Positions 35,090-43,222 of a DNA stretch of 64,000 nt are shown in pieces. The DNA is taken from positions 1 to 64,000 of the forward strand of contig DATAOB010000002.1 in the NCBI GenBank assembly GCA_036265935.1, in the 5' to 3' direction. Position numbers and translations under genes: made by a program. This DNA comes from JAFASC01 sp036265935. Lineage in GTDB: Bacteria > Pseudomonadota > Alphaproteobacteria > Rhizobiales > Beijerinckiaceae. Under the pieces are notes generated by a model. That model saw nothing but the letters and a program-made list of their open reading frames with translations, ran no database searches and was not told where the DNA came from. How positions within the stretch are numbered: the stretch's first letter is position 1; each line of letters begins with the position of its first letter.

Positions 35090-36442
35090 ATGAGTTTGCA
35101 TGACGACAATTTTCACGTACCGGCCTTCATCAACGAGAAGCCGATCGGCGCCTCGCAGTACATCATCACCCTGCTCTGTGGGTTGGTGATGTTTCTCGAT
35201 GGCTTCGACACGCAGTCGATCAGCTACATGGCGCCACTGATTGCCAAGGAGTGGGGCTTATCGCGCGAAGTGCTCGGTCCGATCTTTTCCTCGGCGCTTA
35301 CCGGGCTCATGGTCGGCTATCTCGTCCTATCGCCGCTCTCCGATCGCTTCGGTCACCGGCGCATGATCCTCATCAGCACCATCGCATTCGGCGTCGCGAC
35401 GTTGATCACGGCTTTCACCAGCAACGTGACCGAGCTGATCGTGCTGCGCTTCGTCACCGGCCTGTTTCTCGGCTCCGCCATTCCGAGCGCCGTGGCGCTT
35501 ACCGGCGAATACAGCCCGAAGCGGTTCCGTGCGACATTCGTGCTGGCCATCTATTGCGGATTTTCGCTGGGCTTCGTCGCCACCGGCGCGCTCGCCGCCT
35601 CACTGCTGCCGCTCTACGGCTGGCGCTCGCTGCTGTGGGTCGGCGCGATCGCGCCGCTCGTGCTGTCAATATTCCTGTTCTTCTTCCTGCACGAATCGCT
35701 GGATTTTCTGGTGCGCACCAAGGCCGACGGCCACCGCATCTGGCACATATTGCGGCGCGTCGATCCTGCGCTGCCGGAAGGGGCGCCGCGATCGTTCACG
35801 ACAGAAGAAAAGGAGGTCGGCAGTGCCGTCGCCAGCCTGTTCACGTCCGGGCGGGCGGTTGGTACCATCGTTCTCTGGATCGTTTTCTTCCTTAACCTCG
35901 CCGAGTTCTACGCACTGCAGAGCTGGCTGCCGACGATCCTCACCAACTTAAAATACCCGCTGACGAGCGTCGCGCTCGCAACGACGCTGACGACGGTCGG
36001 CGGCATAATCATCGCAGTGGTCATCGGTCCGGCGATGGACATGCTCGGTCCATATCGCTCACTCGCGGTGCTCTATCTGCTTGGCGTGGTTTTCGTGGCG
36101 CTGATGGGCGCGGCGCTGTCGTACCCCGAATGGGTGCTGATGTTCGCCACCTTCTTCGCCGGCTGCTGTGTCAGCGGCGGACAGAAAAGCGTGATCGCGC
36201 TTGCTGCCGTGTTTTACCCCGCACCGATCCGCTCGACCGGAGTCGGCTGGGCACTGGGCATCGGCCGCTTGGGTGGAATCGGCGGCCCGCTACTCTTCGG
36301 CCTGCTCCTCAATTATGTCACGCCGACGAGCATCTTGTATGCCGCGGCCGTGCCGATGCTGATTGCCGCGATTCTCATCGCATTCCTGGGTGTGCGGTAC
36401 GGAACGCGAGTCGTGGCGCCCCAACCCGCACTGGCAGAATGA
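35090..36442 (+). CDS. MFS aromatic acid:H+ symporter (AAHS-like)
   Basis: 450-residue, 12-segment MFS transporter. The first segment has the AAHS motif LDGFDTQSISYMAPLIAKEW, followed by the loop DRFGHRRM. AAHS members such as PcaK and BenK import aromatic carboxylates. It starts 21 bp after tphA1 with GGGGAG upstream, so it belongs to the tph operon and probably imports terephthalate or protocatechuate. Known tph operons mostly rely on a tripartite TphC system, so an MFS carrier here is a variant. Confidence 0.87.
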   Translation: MSLHDDNFHVPAFINEKPIGASQYIITLLCGLVMFLDGFDTQSISYMAPLIAKEWGLSREVLGPIFSSALTGLMVGYLVLSPLSDRFGHRRMILISTIAFGVATLITAFTSNVTELIVLRFVTGLFLGSAIPSAVALTGEYSPKRFRATFVLAIYCGFSLGFVATGALAASLLPLYGWRSLLWVGAIAPLVLSIFLFFFLHESLDFLVRTKADGHRIWHILRRVDPALPEGAPRSFTTEEKEVGSAVASLFTSGRAVGTIVLWIVFFLNLAEFYALQSWLPTILTNLKYPLTSVALATTLTTVGGIIIAVVIGPAMDMLGPYRSLAVLYLLGVVFVALMGAALSYPEWVLMFATFFAGCCVSGGQKSVIALAAVFYPAPIRSTGVGWALGIGRLGGIGGPLLFGLLLNYVTPTSILYAAAVPMLIAAILIAFLGVRYGTRVVAPQPALAE

Positions 36443-36456
36443 ATTGACGCGCCGCC

Positions 36457-38277
36457 TCAAGCCGCCGTGCTTTGCGGCGCATAGAGCGCCTCGATCTCCG
36501 CGGCGAATTTCGTGTAGATGTTGGCGCGTCGCACCTTCATTGTGGCGGTGACCTCGCCGTCGTCGTGGTCGAGCTCTTTCGTCAGGAGATGAAAGCGCTT
36601 CACCTGCTCGACCGGCGCAAGCGCGTCATTGGCCTTCTCGACTTCCTGCGAGATCAGGCGGAAGACGGCCGGGTGCTCGGCCAGCGAGCGAAAGGTGGTG
36701 AAGGCGAGGCCCTTCTGCTCGGCCCATTTGCCGACATTTTCGAAATCGATCTGGATCAGCGCGGTCACGTAACGGCGCGCATCGCCGATGACGATGCATT
36801 CCTTGACGAAAGGGCTTGCCTTCATCGCATTCTCGATCAGCGAGGGGCTGAGATTCTTGCCGCCCGACGTGATGATGACGTCCTTTTTGCGGTCGACGAT
36901 CTTGACGTGCCCGTCGCACCATTCGGCGATGTCGCCGGTGTGCAGCCAGCCATCGATCACCGTGCGCCGCGTCAGGTCGAGATCCTTGTAATAGCCCGCG
37001 AACACCATGCCGCCGCGGACCAGCACTTCGCCGTCTTCTGCGATGCGAACCTCGGCACGGTCGACGGCAGGACCGACGGTGCCGAGCTTCACGTCCTCGG
37101 CAAGCTGGCCGGTTACGCCGCCGGAGGATTCCGTTTGCCCGTAGACCTCGATCAGCGGCAGGCCCATCGTGCGGAAGAACATGAACACCTTCGGTGGGAT
37201 CGGCGCCGCGCCAGTCACGCAGATGCGCGTGCGGCGCAAGCCGATGAAATTTTGCAGCGGGCGGAAAACAAGCCAATACCACAGCGCGAATGTGAGCCTC
37301 TCGCGGAGTGTGCGCGGGCCGGTCAGCGCGAAAGGCTCGCAAGCCGCGAAGGCGCGCTCGACAAGCATTTTGTTCAGTCGGCCGCTTTCCAGCGTCTTGA
37401 TGTGGATTGCCGAATGCATCTTCTCCCAGATGCGCGGCACGCCAAGGAACAGGCTCGGCGCGACTTCGCGCAAATCTTCTTGCACGGTGCGCAGCGACTC
37501 GCCGAAATTGACCATCATGCCGTATTGCAGCGGCGCGAATGTCGTCAACCCCTGCTCGGCGACGTGACAGAGCGGCAGGTAAGAGAGCGTCGTCGAGCTC
37601 GCATCGAGTTTCAGCCGCTCGGCATAGCCGGGCACGGCGGCGGCGATATTCGCATACGAAATCATCGCGCCTTTCGGTTTGCCGGTCGAGCCCGACGTGT
37701 AGATGATGATGGCGATGTCTTCCGGCCGCTGCGCGTCGACGAGTTTGTCGACATGGTCCGGGTCTTCCGCGTCCGCTTTCGCGCCAAGTTCCTCCAGCGC
37801 ATCGAACGACACGACCTTGTTTGAATCGTAGGCCCGGAACCCTTTCGTTTCCATCACGACGATGCGCTTGAGCTTCGGCAGTTCGTGGCAGGTTGCCAAA
37901 ACCTTGTCGGCTTGCTCCTGGTCCTCGCAAAGGACGATCTCGCAATCGCCGTGCTCGAGCACGTATGCCACTTCCGGCGCGGGGCTTGTCGCATATACGC
38001 CGACAGTGACGGCGCCGATTGCGCCGGCGCCGAGCTGCGCCAGTACCCATTCGATCCGATTTTCGGAGATGATGCCGATATGCGCGCCCTGCTTGAGACC
38101 GAGCGCGCGGAGCCCCATGCCGACCGCGCGGGCGCGCTGCCAATACTGAGCCCAGGTCGTCGGGTGCCAAATGCCGAAGCGCTTCTGGCGAAGCGCGATC
38201 GCTTGCGGCCGCGTGCGCGCGTGATGCCGCAGCCATTGCGGCAGGGTTTGGGGTTTCATTGTACCATCGCCAGGCAT
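36457..38277 (-). CDS. AMP-dependent acyl-CoA synthetase/ligase
   Basis: About 606 residues from the ATG at 38277, chosen because AAGAGG lies 6 bp upstream; 38259 is the alternative. It belongs to the ANL superfamily: IIIYTSGSTGKPKGAM P-loop, YGQTESSGG motif, GWLHTGDIAEW hinge region, and the conserved lysine region near ATMKVRRANIYTKF. It resembles long-chain FadD15-type synthetases. It lies 11 bp downstream of livF and probably activates the carboxylate imported by the ABC transporter. It converges with the tph operon. Confidence 0.88.
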   Translation of the reverse strand: MPGDGTMKPQTLPQWLRHHARTRPQAIALRQKRFGIWHPTTWAQYWQRARAVGMGLRALGLKQGAHIGIISENRIEWVLAQLGAGAIGAVTVGVYATSPAPEVAYVLEHGDCEIVLCEDQEQADKVLATCHELPKLKRIVVMETKGFRAYDSNKVVSFDALEELGAKADAEDPDHVDKLVDAQRPEDIAIIIYTSGSTGKPKGAMISYANIAAAVPGYAERLKLDASSTTLSYLPLCHVAEQGLTTFAPLQYGMMVNFGESLRTVQEDLREVAPSLFLGVPRIWEKMHSAIHIKTLESGRLNKMLVERAFAACEPFALTGPRTLRERLTFALWYWLVFRPLQNFIGLRRTRICVTGAAPIPPKVFMFFRTMGLPLIEVYGQTESSGGVTGQLAEDVKLGTVGPAVDRAEVRIAEDGEVLVRGGMVFAGYYKDLDLTRRTVIDGWLHTGDIAEWCDGHVKIVDRKKDVIITSGGKNLSPSLIENAMKASPFVKECIVIGDARRYVTALIQIDFENVGKWAEQKGLAFTTFRSLAEHPAVFRLISQEVEKANDALAPVEQVKRFHLLTKELDHDDGEVTATMKVRRANIYTKFAAEIEALYAPQSTAA

Positions 38278-38288
38278 GCTATGCCTCT

Positions 38289-39110
38289 TCAACTCAGCCA
38301 GCGCTTGCGTCGCTTGTAATGCTTCACGTCGCGGAAACTTTTGAAGCCGCCGGCGCCGACGCCGGCGCCCAGATAGAACTCGCGCACATCGCGATCGCCG
38401 GTGAGCTTCTCGACCGTTCCGTCAATGACGATCTTGCCCTGCTCCATGATGTAGCCGTAGCTCGCGACCGAAAGCGCCATGGCGGCGTTCTGCTCGACCA
38501 GCAGGATCGACACGCCGCGCTCCTTGTTGATGCGGCCGATAATGCGGAAAATCTCCTCGACCAGAACCGGCGACAATCCGAGCGACGGCTCATCCATGAG
38601 GATCAACTTCGGACGCGCGATCAGCCCGCGGCCGAGCGCCAGCATCTGCTGCTCCCCGCCGGAGAGATAACCGGCAACGCCGGTGCGGCGCTCGCGCAGG
38701 CGCGGAAAATAGTCGAACACCGATTCAAAATCCGCTTCCACTTTATCGCGGCCCTCAAGCGCGTAAGTCGCCGCGATGAGATTTTCATCGACCGTGAGAT
38801 CGGGAAAGATGCGGCGGCCCTCCATCACATGGAAGAGGCCGCTGCGCACCAGCGCATGCGGCGCCTGATTTTTAATGTCGGCGCCGTCGAAGCGAACCGT
38901 TCCGGCGGTGATCGCGCCGCGTTCGAGGCCGAGCATGTTCGACACGGCCTTCAGCGTCGTCGTCTTGCCGGCGCCGTTCGAGCCGAGCAGGGCGACGATC
39001 TGCCCGGCTTTCACCGCCAGCGAGAGGCCGCGCAGCACCTGGATCGTGTGGCTGTAGACGACCTCGATATTGTTGATTTCGAGGATCGTCTCGCCGGGTG
39101 CCGCGCTCAC
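38289..39110 (-). CDS. livF: Branched-chain amino acid/organic acid ABC transporter ATPase LivF
   Basis: 273 residues from a GTG start at 39110. Motifs: Walker A LLGSNGAGKTTT, signature YLSGGEQQMLALGRGL, Walker B KLILMDEPSLGLSP. It has a basic C-terminal extension (KHYKRRKRWLS). It is the LivF partner in the liv-type cluster, and the last transporter gene before the acyl-CoA synthetase. Confidence 0.92.
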   Translation of the reverse strand: MSAAPGETILEINNIEVVYSHTIQVLRGLSLAVKAGQIVALLGSNGAGKTTTLKAVSNMLGLERGAITAGTVRFDGADIKNQAPHALVRSGLFHVMEGRRIFPDLTVDENLIAATYALEGRDKVEADFESVFDYFPRLRERRTGVAGYLSGGEQQMLALGRGLIARPKLILMDEPSLGLSPVLVEEIFRIIGRINKERGVSILLVEQNAAMALSVASYGYIMEQGKIVIDGTVEKLTGDRDVREFYLGAGVGAGGFKSFRDVKHYKRRKRWLS

Positions 39111-39117
39111 GTGCGGC

Positions 39118-40308
39118 TCACGCCTCGGCCTTGATCCAATCGGAGACCGGGTCCATCTTGCCGGCCTTGAGATTGGCGCGGAAGATGCGGCCGACGCCGA
39201 TCGAATTGCCGGGAACGCTGATCGGCACGCCGATGACGCCGCCCATGTCGTAATCCTTGATCGTGTTCAGCGCCGCCTTGAGATTGGCGCCGGTCATCTC
39301 CTTGCCGGCTTCGATACAGCGGCGCATCGCCTCGGTGCCGAGCGTCAGATTGGTCCAGGGCTGCAGGTAGGAATTGGTGCGGTATTTGCCGCCGTTCGCC
39401 TTCTTGATGAAGTCCATGGCGGGGCCGCTGACGCCTTCCTGGTTGACATAATTGTAGGCGTTGACGCCGAGATATCCGTCGGCGACGTCGCCCATCTTCT
39501 GCAGGATGCCGAGATCGGAACTGTAGAATGTGCCCATGAATTGCGTTTCGATGCGCGCTTCTTTCATCTGCTTCATGAATTCGGGAATCGGCGCCATGAC
39601 GTAGCCGTGGAACACCGTGAATTCGGGCCGGGCGCGGCGCAGTTTCAGCACCTCGGATGACACGTCGAAGCTTCCCGGCGGCGTGACGATCTTCTCCACC
39701 TGCTCCAGCCCGAGCGTTTTGGCGAGCGCCTCGCTCCTGGCGATCGGATCGCGGCCGAATTCAGTGTCGGAATGAACGAAGGCGATGCGCGCGCCCTTTT
39801 TCGTTGCGGCGATGTGCTTTAACAACATGCCGACCTGCGCCGAATAACTTGGGCCTGGCATATATTGCAGCGGATATTTTTGCGGGTCGTCGATTTCGGA
39901 CGCGAACGACGCACCGGCCAGCAACAGCCCGCGGCGATTGACCTCCTCGTTGATCGTCTTCTGGAATCCGGTGGAGTCACCCAGAAACAGCGGCACCTTG
40001 TATTCGGCGACCAGCCGGTTGAACACCGCGACCGCCTGCGGCACCTGATAGCCCGTATCCTCGACAATGAGCCGGAGCTTGCGCCCGGCAATGCCGCCGC
40101 GCTCGTTCAGATATTGCGCGAAATGATTGGCGCCGTCGGTGCCTTCAATGCCGGCAAAGGCGAACACGCCGGTCATCGGCGAGGCAATGGCGACCGGAAT
40201 TTCGCTCGCCTCTTGAGCGCGCAGGCCGCGCACCCAAGGCGCCGGAACTGTGGATGCCACCGCGCCGGCGCCGAGCCCAGCCAGAATTTTTCGTCGATCG
40301 GTTCGCAT
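39118..40308 (-). CDS. Periplasmic substrate-binding protein of HAAT-type ABC transporter
   Basis: 396-residue Leu/Ile/Val-binding-protein-like receptor. The ATG at 40308 has GGGAGGA five bases upstream. The leader has a twin-arginine pattern, DRRKILAGLGAGA, ending near PAPWVRGLRAQ, so Tat export is possible. The body starts EIPVAIASPMTGVFAFAG, typical of the family. In related bacteria such receptors, paired with acyl-CoA synthetases, often bind aromatic or short-chain carboxylates rather than amino acids; the ligand is not deducible here. Confidence 0.9.
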   Translation of the reverse strand: MRTDRRKILAGLGAGAVASTVPAPWVRGLRAQEASEIPVAIASPMTGVFAFAGIEGTDGANHFAQYLNERGGIAGRKLRLIVEDTGYQVPQAVAVFNRLVAEYKVPLFLGDSTGFQKTINEEVNRRGLLLAGASFASEIDDPQKYPLQYMPGPSYSAQVGMLLKHIAATKKGARIAFVHSDTEFGRDPIARSEALAKTLGLEQVEKIVTPPGSFDVSSEVLKLRRARPEFTVFHGYVMAPIPEFMKQMKEARIETQFMGTFYSSDLGILQKMGDVADGYLGVNAYNYVNQEGVSGPAMDFIKKANGGKYRTNSYLQPWTNLTLGTEAMRRCIEAGKEMTGANLKAALNTIKDYDMGGVIGVPISVPGNSIGVGRIFRANLKAGKMDPVSDWIKAEA

Positions 40309-40349
40309 GCAATCCTCCCGTTCGGTTTTCCTCATTAGGCCATGATTTC

Positions 40350-41393
40350 TCAGGTTCGGAAAGGCCAGAGCGCGAAGCGCTGCCGCGTCCGCTGCCAGAT
40401 TTCGTTGAGACCCAGCGGCTCGAACATGAGGAAGCCGACGATCAGCGCCCCGAACACGATCGTGCGCACCGGCGAGAGCAGCTTCACGGCGTCGGGCCAA
40501 TATGGTGCCAGGTCCGAGGCGCCGATTTTCAAAAGCTCGGGGACGAGTGTCATGAACACGGCGCCGAAAATCGCGCCCCGCACCGAACCAAGCCCGCCGA
40601 CGATGATCGCGGCGACGAAAAAGATCGACTCGATCAGCCTGAAGCTCTCCGGCGTGATGACGCGGAAGAGATAGACCCAGAGCGCGCCGGCCATGCCGGC
40701 GTAAAACGAAGCCAGCGCAAAGCTCATCAGCTTGTAGCGCAGGAGCTCTATGCCGAGCAGCTCCGCCGAGATATCGCGATCGCGAATGGCGATGAAGGCG
40801 CGCCCGACACGCGTGCGCAAGAGATTGCGCGCCCACCACACGGTCAGCGCGGCGATCGGCATGGCGATCCAGTAGATCGCGCCCGCCGTCACGAGTGCGC
40901 GGCCGAAGAAGCTCGCCGGCTCGATCGTCAATCCGCGCGCGCCGCCGGTGACAGAAGTCCAATTGAAGAAGATCGATTGCAGAATGAAGGACGCGGCGAT
41001 TGTGGTCAGCGCGAGATAGAGACCTTTCACACGCAGGCTCGGAATGCCGAACACCGCCCCGACGGCCGCGGCCACAAAGCCGCCGGCCGGAATGGTCAGC
41101 CAGAACGGCAGCGCGAGATGATTCGACAGATAGGCCGCAGTGTAGGCGCCGACGCCCATGAAGGCCGCATGGCCGAGACTGACAAGACCGGTAAATCCCG
41201 TGAGAATCATCAGTCCCATCGCCGCGACGATGTTGATCGCGATGAGACAGGCGAGGAGCTGCCAGTAATCCGAGGCAATGAAGGGAAACAGGATCAGCGC
41301 GAGGGCGAGCGCGGCAAACCACGCGCGTTGCACGTTTGTTTTGAAGATCGCCTCGTCGGCCGCGTAGGTCTGTTTCGCCGAGCCGATCCGCAT
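40350..41393 (-). CDS. livM: ABC transporter permease LivM
   Basis: 347-residue permease with about ten hydrophobic segments and the LivM motif ALTTIAASFILQSIFFN. The EAA-like loop is IRDRDISAELLGIELLRYKLMSF. The start at 41393 follows the livH stop by one base. Forms the membrane channel with LivH. Confidence 0.92.
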   Translation of the reverse strand: MRIGSAKQTYAADEAIFKTNVQRAWFAALALALILFPFIASDYWQLLACLIAINIVAAMGLMILTGFTGLVSLGHAAFMGVGAYTAAYLSNHLALPFWLTIPAGGFVAAAVGAVFGIPSLRVKGLYLALTTIAASFILQSIFFNWTSVTGGARGLTIEPASFFGRALVTAGAIYWIAMPIAALTVWWARNLLRTRVGRAFIAIRDRDISAELLGIELLRYKLMSFALASFYAGMAGALWVYLFRVITPESFRLIESIFFVAAIIVGGLGSVRGAIFGAVFMTLVPELLKIGASDLAPYWPDAVKLLSPVRTIVFGALIVGFLMFEPLGLNEIWQRTRQRFALWPFRT

Positions 41394-41394
41394 C

Positions 41395-42291
41395 TCAAAG
41401 CCTCTCGATATCATGCGTGCCGAAGAGGCCGTAAGGTTTGACGACGAGGACCAGGAGCAGGATGACGAACGTTGCGACCTGCTTGTATTCGCCACCGATA
41501 TAGAGGCTCGCCATCGCTTCGAGCCAGCCGATCAGCAGCCCGCCGACAAGCGCGCCGAGCAGGCTGTCCAATCCTCCCACAATCACGACCACAATGACCG
41601 ACAAACCGATCGCACCCATCGCTGACGAAATTCCGGAAATCGAGCCGACGAGAATGCCCGCTGCCGCCGCGGTGATCGCGCCGAGAATCCACGCGAACGA
41701 GAAGACGCCGGGCACGTTGATGCCGACGCTATAAGCGGCGGCCTGGTCGGCAGCAGTCGCGCGGAGCGCAATGCCGCCGCGCCAGAAGCGAAAGACGGTG
41801 ATGAAGGCGGCCATGATCGCGGCCACGATGATGAAGCTCCAGCCATTCTTTGAGGCGAGAAAAGCTTCCGCGCTGCCGAGCGGAACGAAGAACGGCTGGT
41901 CGGGAAGAAAGGTGGGCAGCGAGCGCGGATCGGCCGTCCAGGCGATCTCGACCAGGCCGACCATGATGCTGGCCAAGCCGATTGTCACCATGAAAACCGA
42001 AATCGCGCTTTCGCCGATTAATCGGCGGAAAATGAAGCGCTCGAGGAATCCGCCGACCGTTCCCGCGGCAATCAACGCCAGGACGATCGCCGCCCAATTC
42101 GGCAGCGCCGCCTGCGCGGCGAGGCCGAAGAAGAAGTAGGCGCCCATCATCATGAATTCGCCGATGGCAAAATTGATGATGCGGGTGGCTTTATAGACCA
42201 CGACAAAGCCGATGCCGGTCAGCGCGTAAAGGGCGCCAACGCAAAGTCCGGCGAGACTGAATTCAACGAAGTCGAGAATTGCCGGGCTCAT
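41395..42291 (-). CDS. livH: ABC transporter permease LivH
   Basis: 298-residue permease. The N-terminal LAGLCVGALYALTGIGFVVVYKATRIINFAIGEF region is the LivH hallmark. It has about eight membrane segments, and the EAA-like loop is RFWRGGIALRATAADQAAAYSVGI. The ATG overlaps the livG stop (ATGA), and livM begins one base after its stop. Confidence 0.92.
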   Translation of the reverse strand: MSPAILDFVEFSLAGLCVGALYALTGIGFVVVYKATRIINFAIGEFMMMGAYFFFGLAAQAALPNWAAIVLALIAAGTVGGFLERFIFRRLIGESAISVFMVTIGLASIMVGLVEIAWTADPRSLPTFLPDQPFFVPLGSAEAFLASKNGWSFIIVAAIMAAFITVFRFWRGGIALRATAADQAAAYSVGINVPGVFSFAWILGAITAAAAGILVGSISGISSAMGAIGLSVIVVVIVGGLDSLLGALVGGLLIGWLEAMASLYIGGEYKQVATFVILLLVLVVKPYGLFGTHDIERL

Positions 42292-43130
42292 AAAGCGGCG
42301 ATCTCTGCCACCGCTTCGCGCACTTCGCTGCCGATCTCGCCGCTGCCGAGATAGGCTTTCGCAACCTCCTCGTTTCGTTGCACATCGGCGGGCAGACCGC
42401 GCGCGATGATCTCGCCGAAATTCAAAACGACGACGTGATCGGAAATATCCATGACAAGACGCATGTCGTGCTCGACCATGAGGATGGTGACACCCCATTC
42501 TTCGCGGACGTCGAGGACGAAGCGCGCCATGTCCTCGGTCTCTTCGCGGTTCATCCCGGCGACCGGCTCGTCAAGCATCAAAAGGCGCGGCTTCATCGCA
42601 AGCGCACGCGCCAGCTCGACGCGCTTCTGCAATCCGTATGGCAGCGCGCCGACCGGCGCATGTCTGATGTGGTCAATTTCAAGGAAATCGATGATGCGCT
42701 GTTCGATTTCGGCGCGCAGCTCCATTTCTTCACGCTGCGGACGACCGTAATAGAACAACGCCTCGACAAGCGACGTGCGCAGATGCGCATGCCGCCCGAG
42801 CTTTATGTTGTCGAGAACGGTCAGCCCACGAAACAGCGCGATATTTTGAAAGGTGCGCGCCAGTCCGATCTTGGCGCGAGCCGGCGCTGATAGTCCGGTA
42901 ATGTCGCGTCCTTCGAAAAAGACGCGCCCCGTCTGCGGCCGATAAAACCCGGAAATCGCGTTGAACAGCGAGGTCTTGCCGGCGCCGTTCGGCCCGACCA
43001 GCGCGGTAATCGAACCGGACTCGACCTTTAATGTTACATTGCGCAGCGCCTTGAGGCCGCCGAAGGCGAGCGAGGTTTCGTCGACGCGCAATATCGGTCC
43101 GTCGGCACGCGCGTCCCCTTCGCTCTGCAA
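42288..43130 (-). CDS. livG: ABC transporter ATPase LivG
   Basis: About 280 residues from a TTG at 43130, preferred because GGGGAGGA lies 7 bp upstream, the same leader motif as before the binding-protein gene; an ATG at 43184 would add 18 residues. Motifs: Walker A LVGPNGAGKTSL, the LivG-type LARTFQNIALF Q-loop, Walker B PRLLMLDEPVAGMN. The signature is LPYGLQKRVELARAL. First gene of the transporter operon. Confidence 0.9.
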   Translation of the reverse strand: MQSEGDARADGPILRVDETSLAFGGLKALRNVTLKVESGSITALVGPNGAGKTSLFNAISGFYRPQTGRVFFEGRDITGLSAPARAKIGLARTFQNIALFRGLTVLDNIKLGRHAHLRTSLVEALFYYGRPQREEMELRAEIEQRIIDFLEIDHIRHAPVGALPYGLQKRVELARALAMKPRLLMLDEPVAGMNREETEDMARFVLDVREEWGVTILMVEHDMRLVMDISDHVVVLNFGEIIARGLPADVQRNEEVAKAYLGSGEIGSEVREAVAEIAAL

Positions 43131-43222
43131 GCGGCAATCCTCCCCTCCGGCGATTTCTGTGCTCGCCCAGCTCACGCCGATCATACCGAGTTCGCGACGG
43201 GAGGCGACTCGGCTTCGGCGAG

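Noticed and set aside
36472..37824. 450-codon plus-strand open frame opposite the acyl-CoA synthetase
   Set aside because: Low-complexity charged translation with no family motif; the minus-strand gene is clear.
40254..41441. 395-codon open frame opposite livM and the binding protein
   Set aside because: Composition is Glu/Arg/Asp/Gln-rich without motifs; it is the shadow of the membrane-protein gene.
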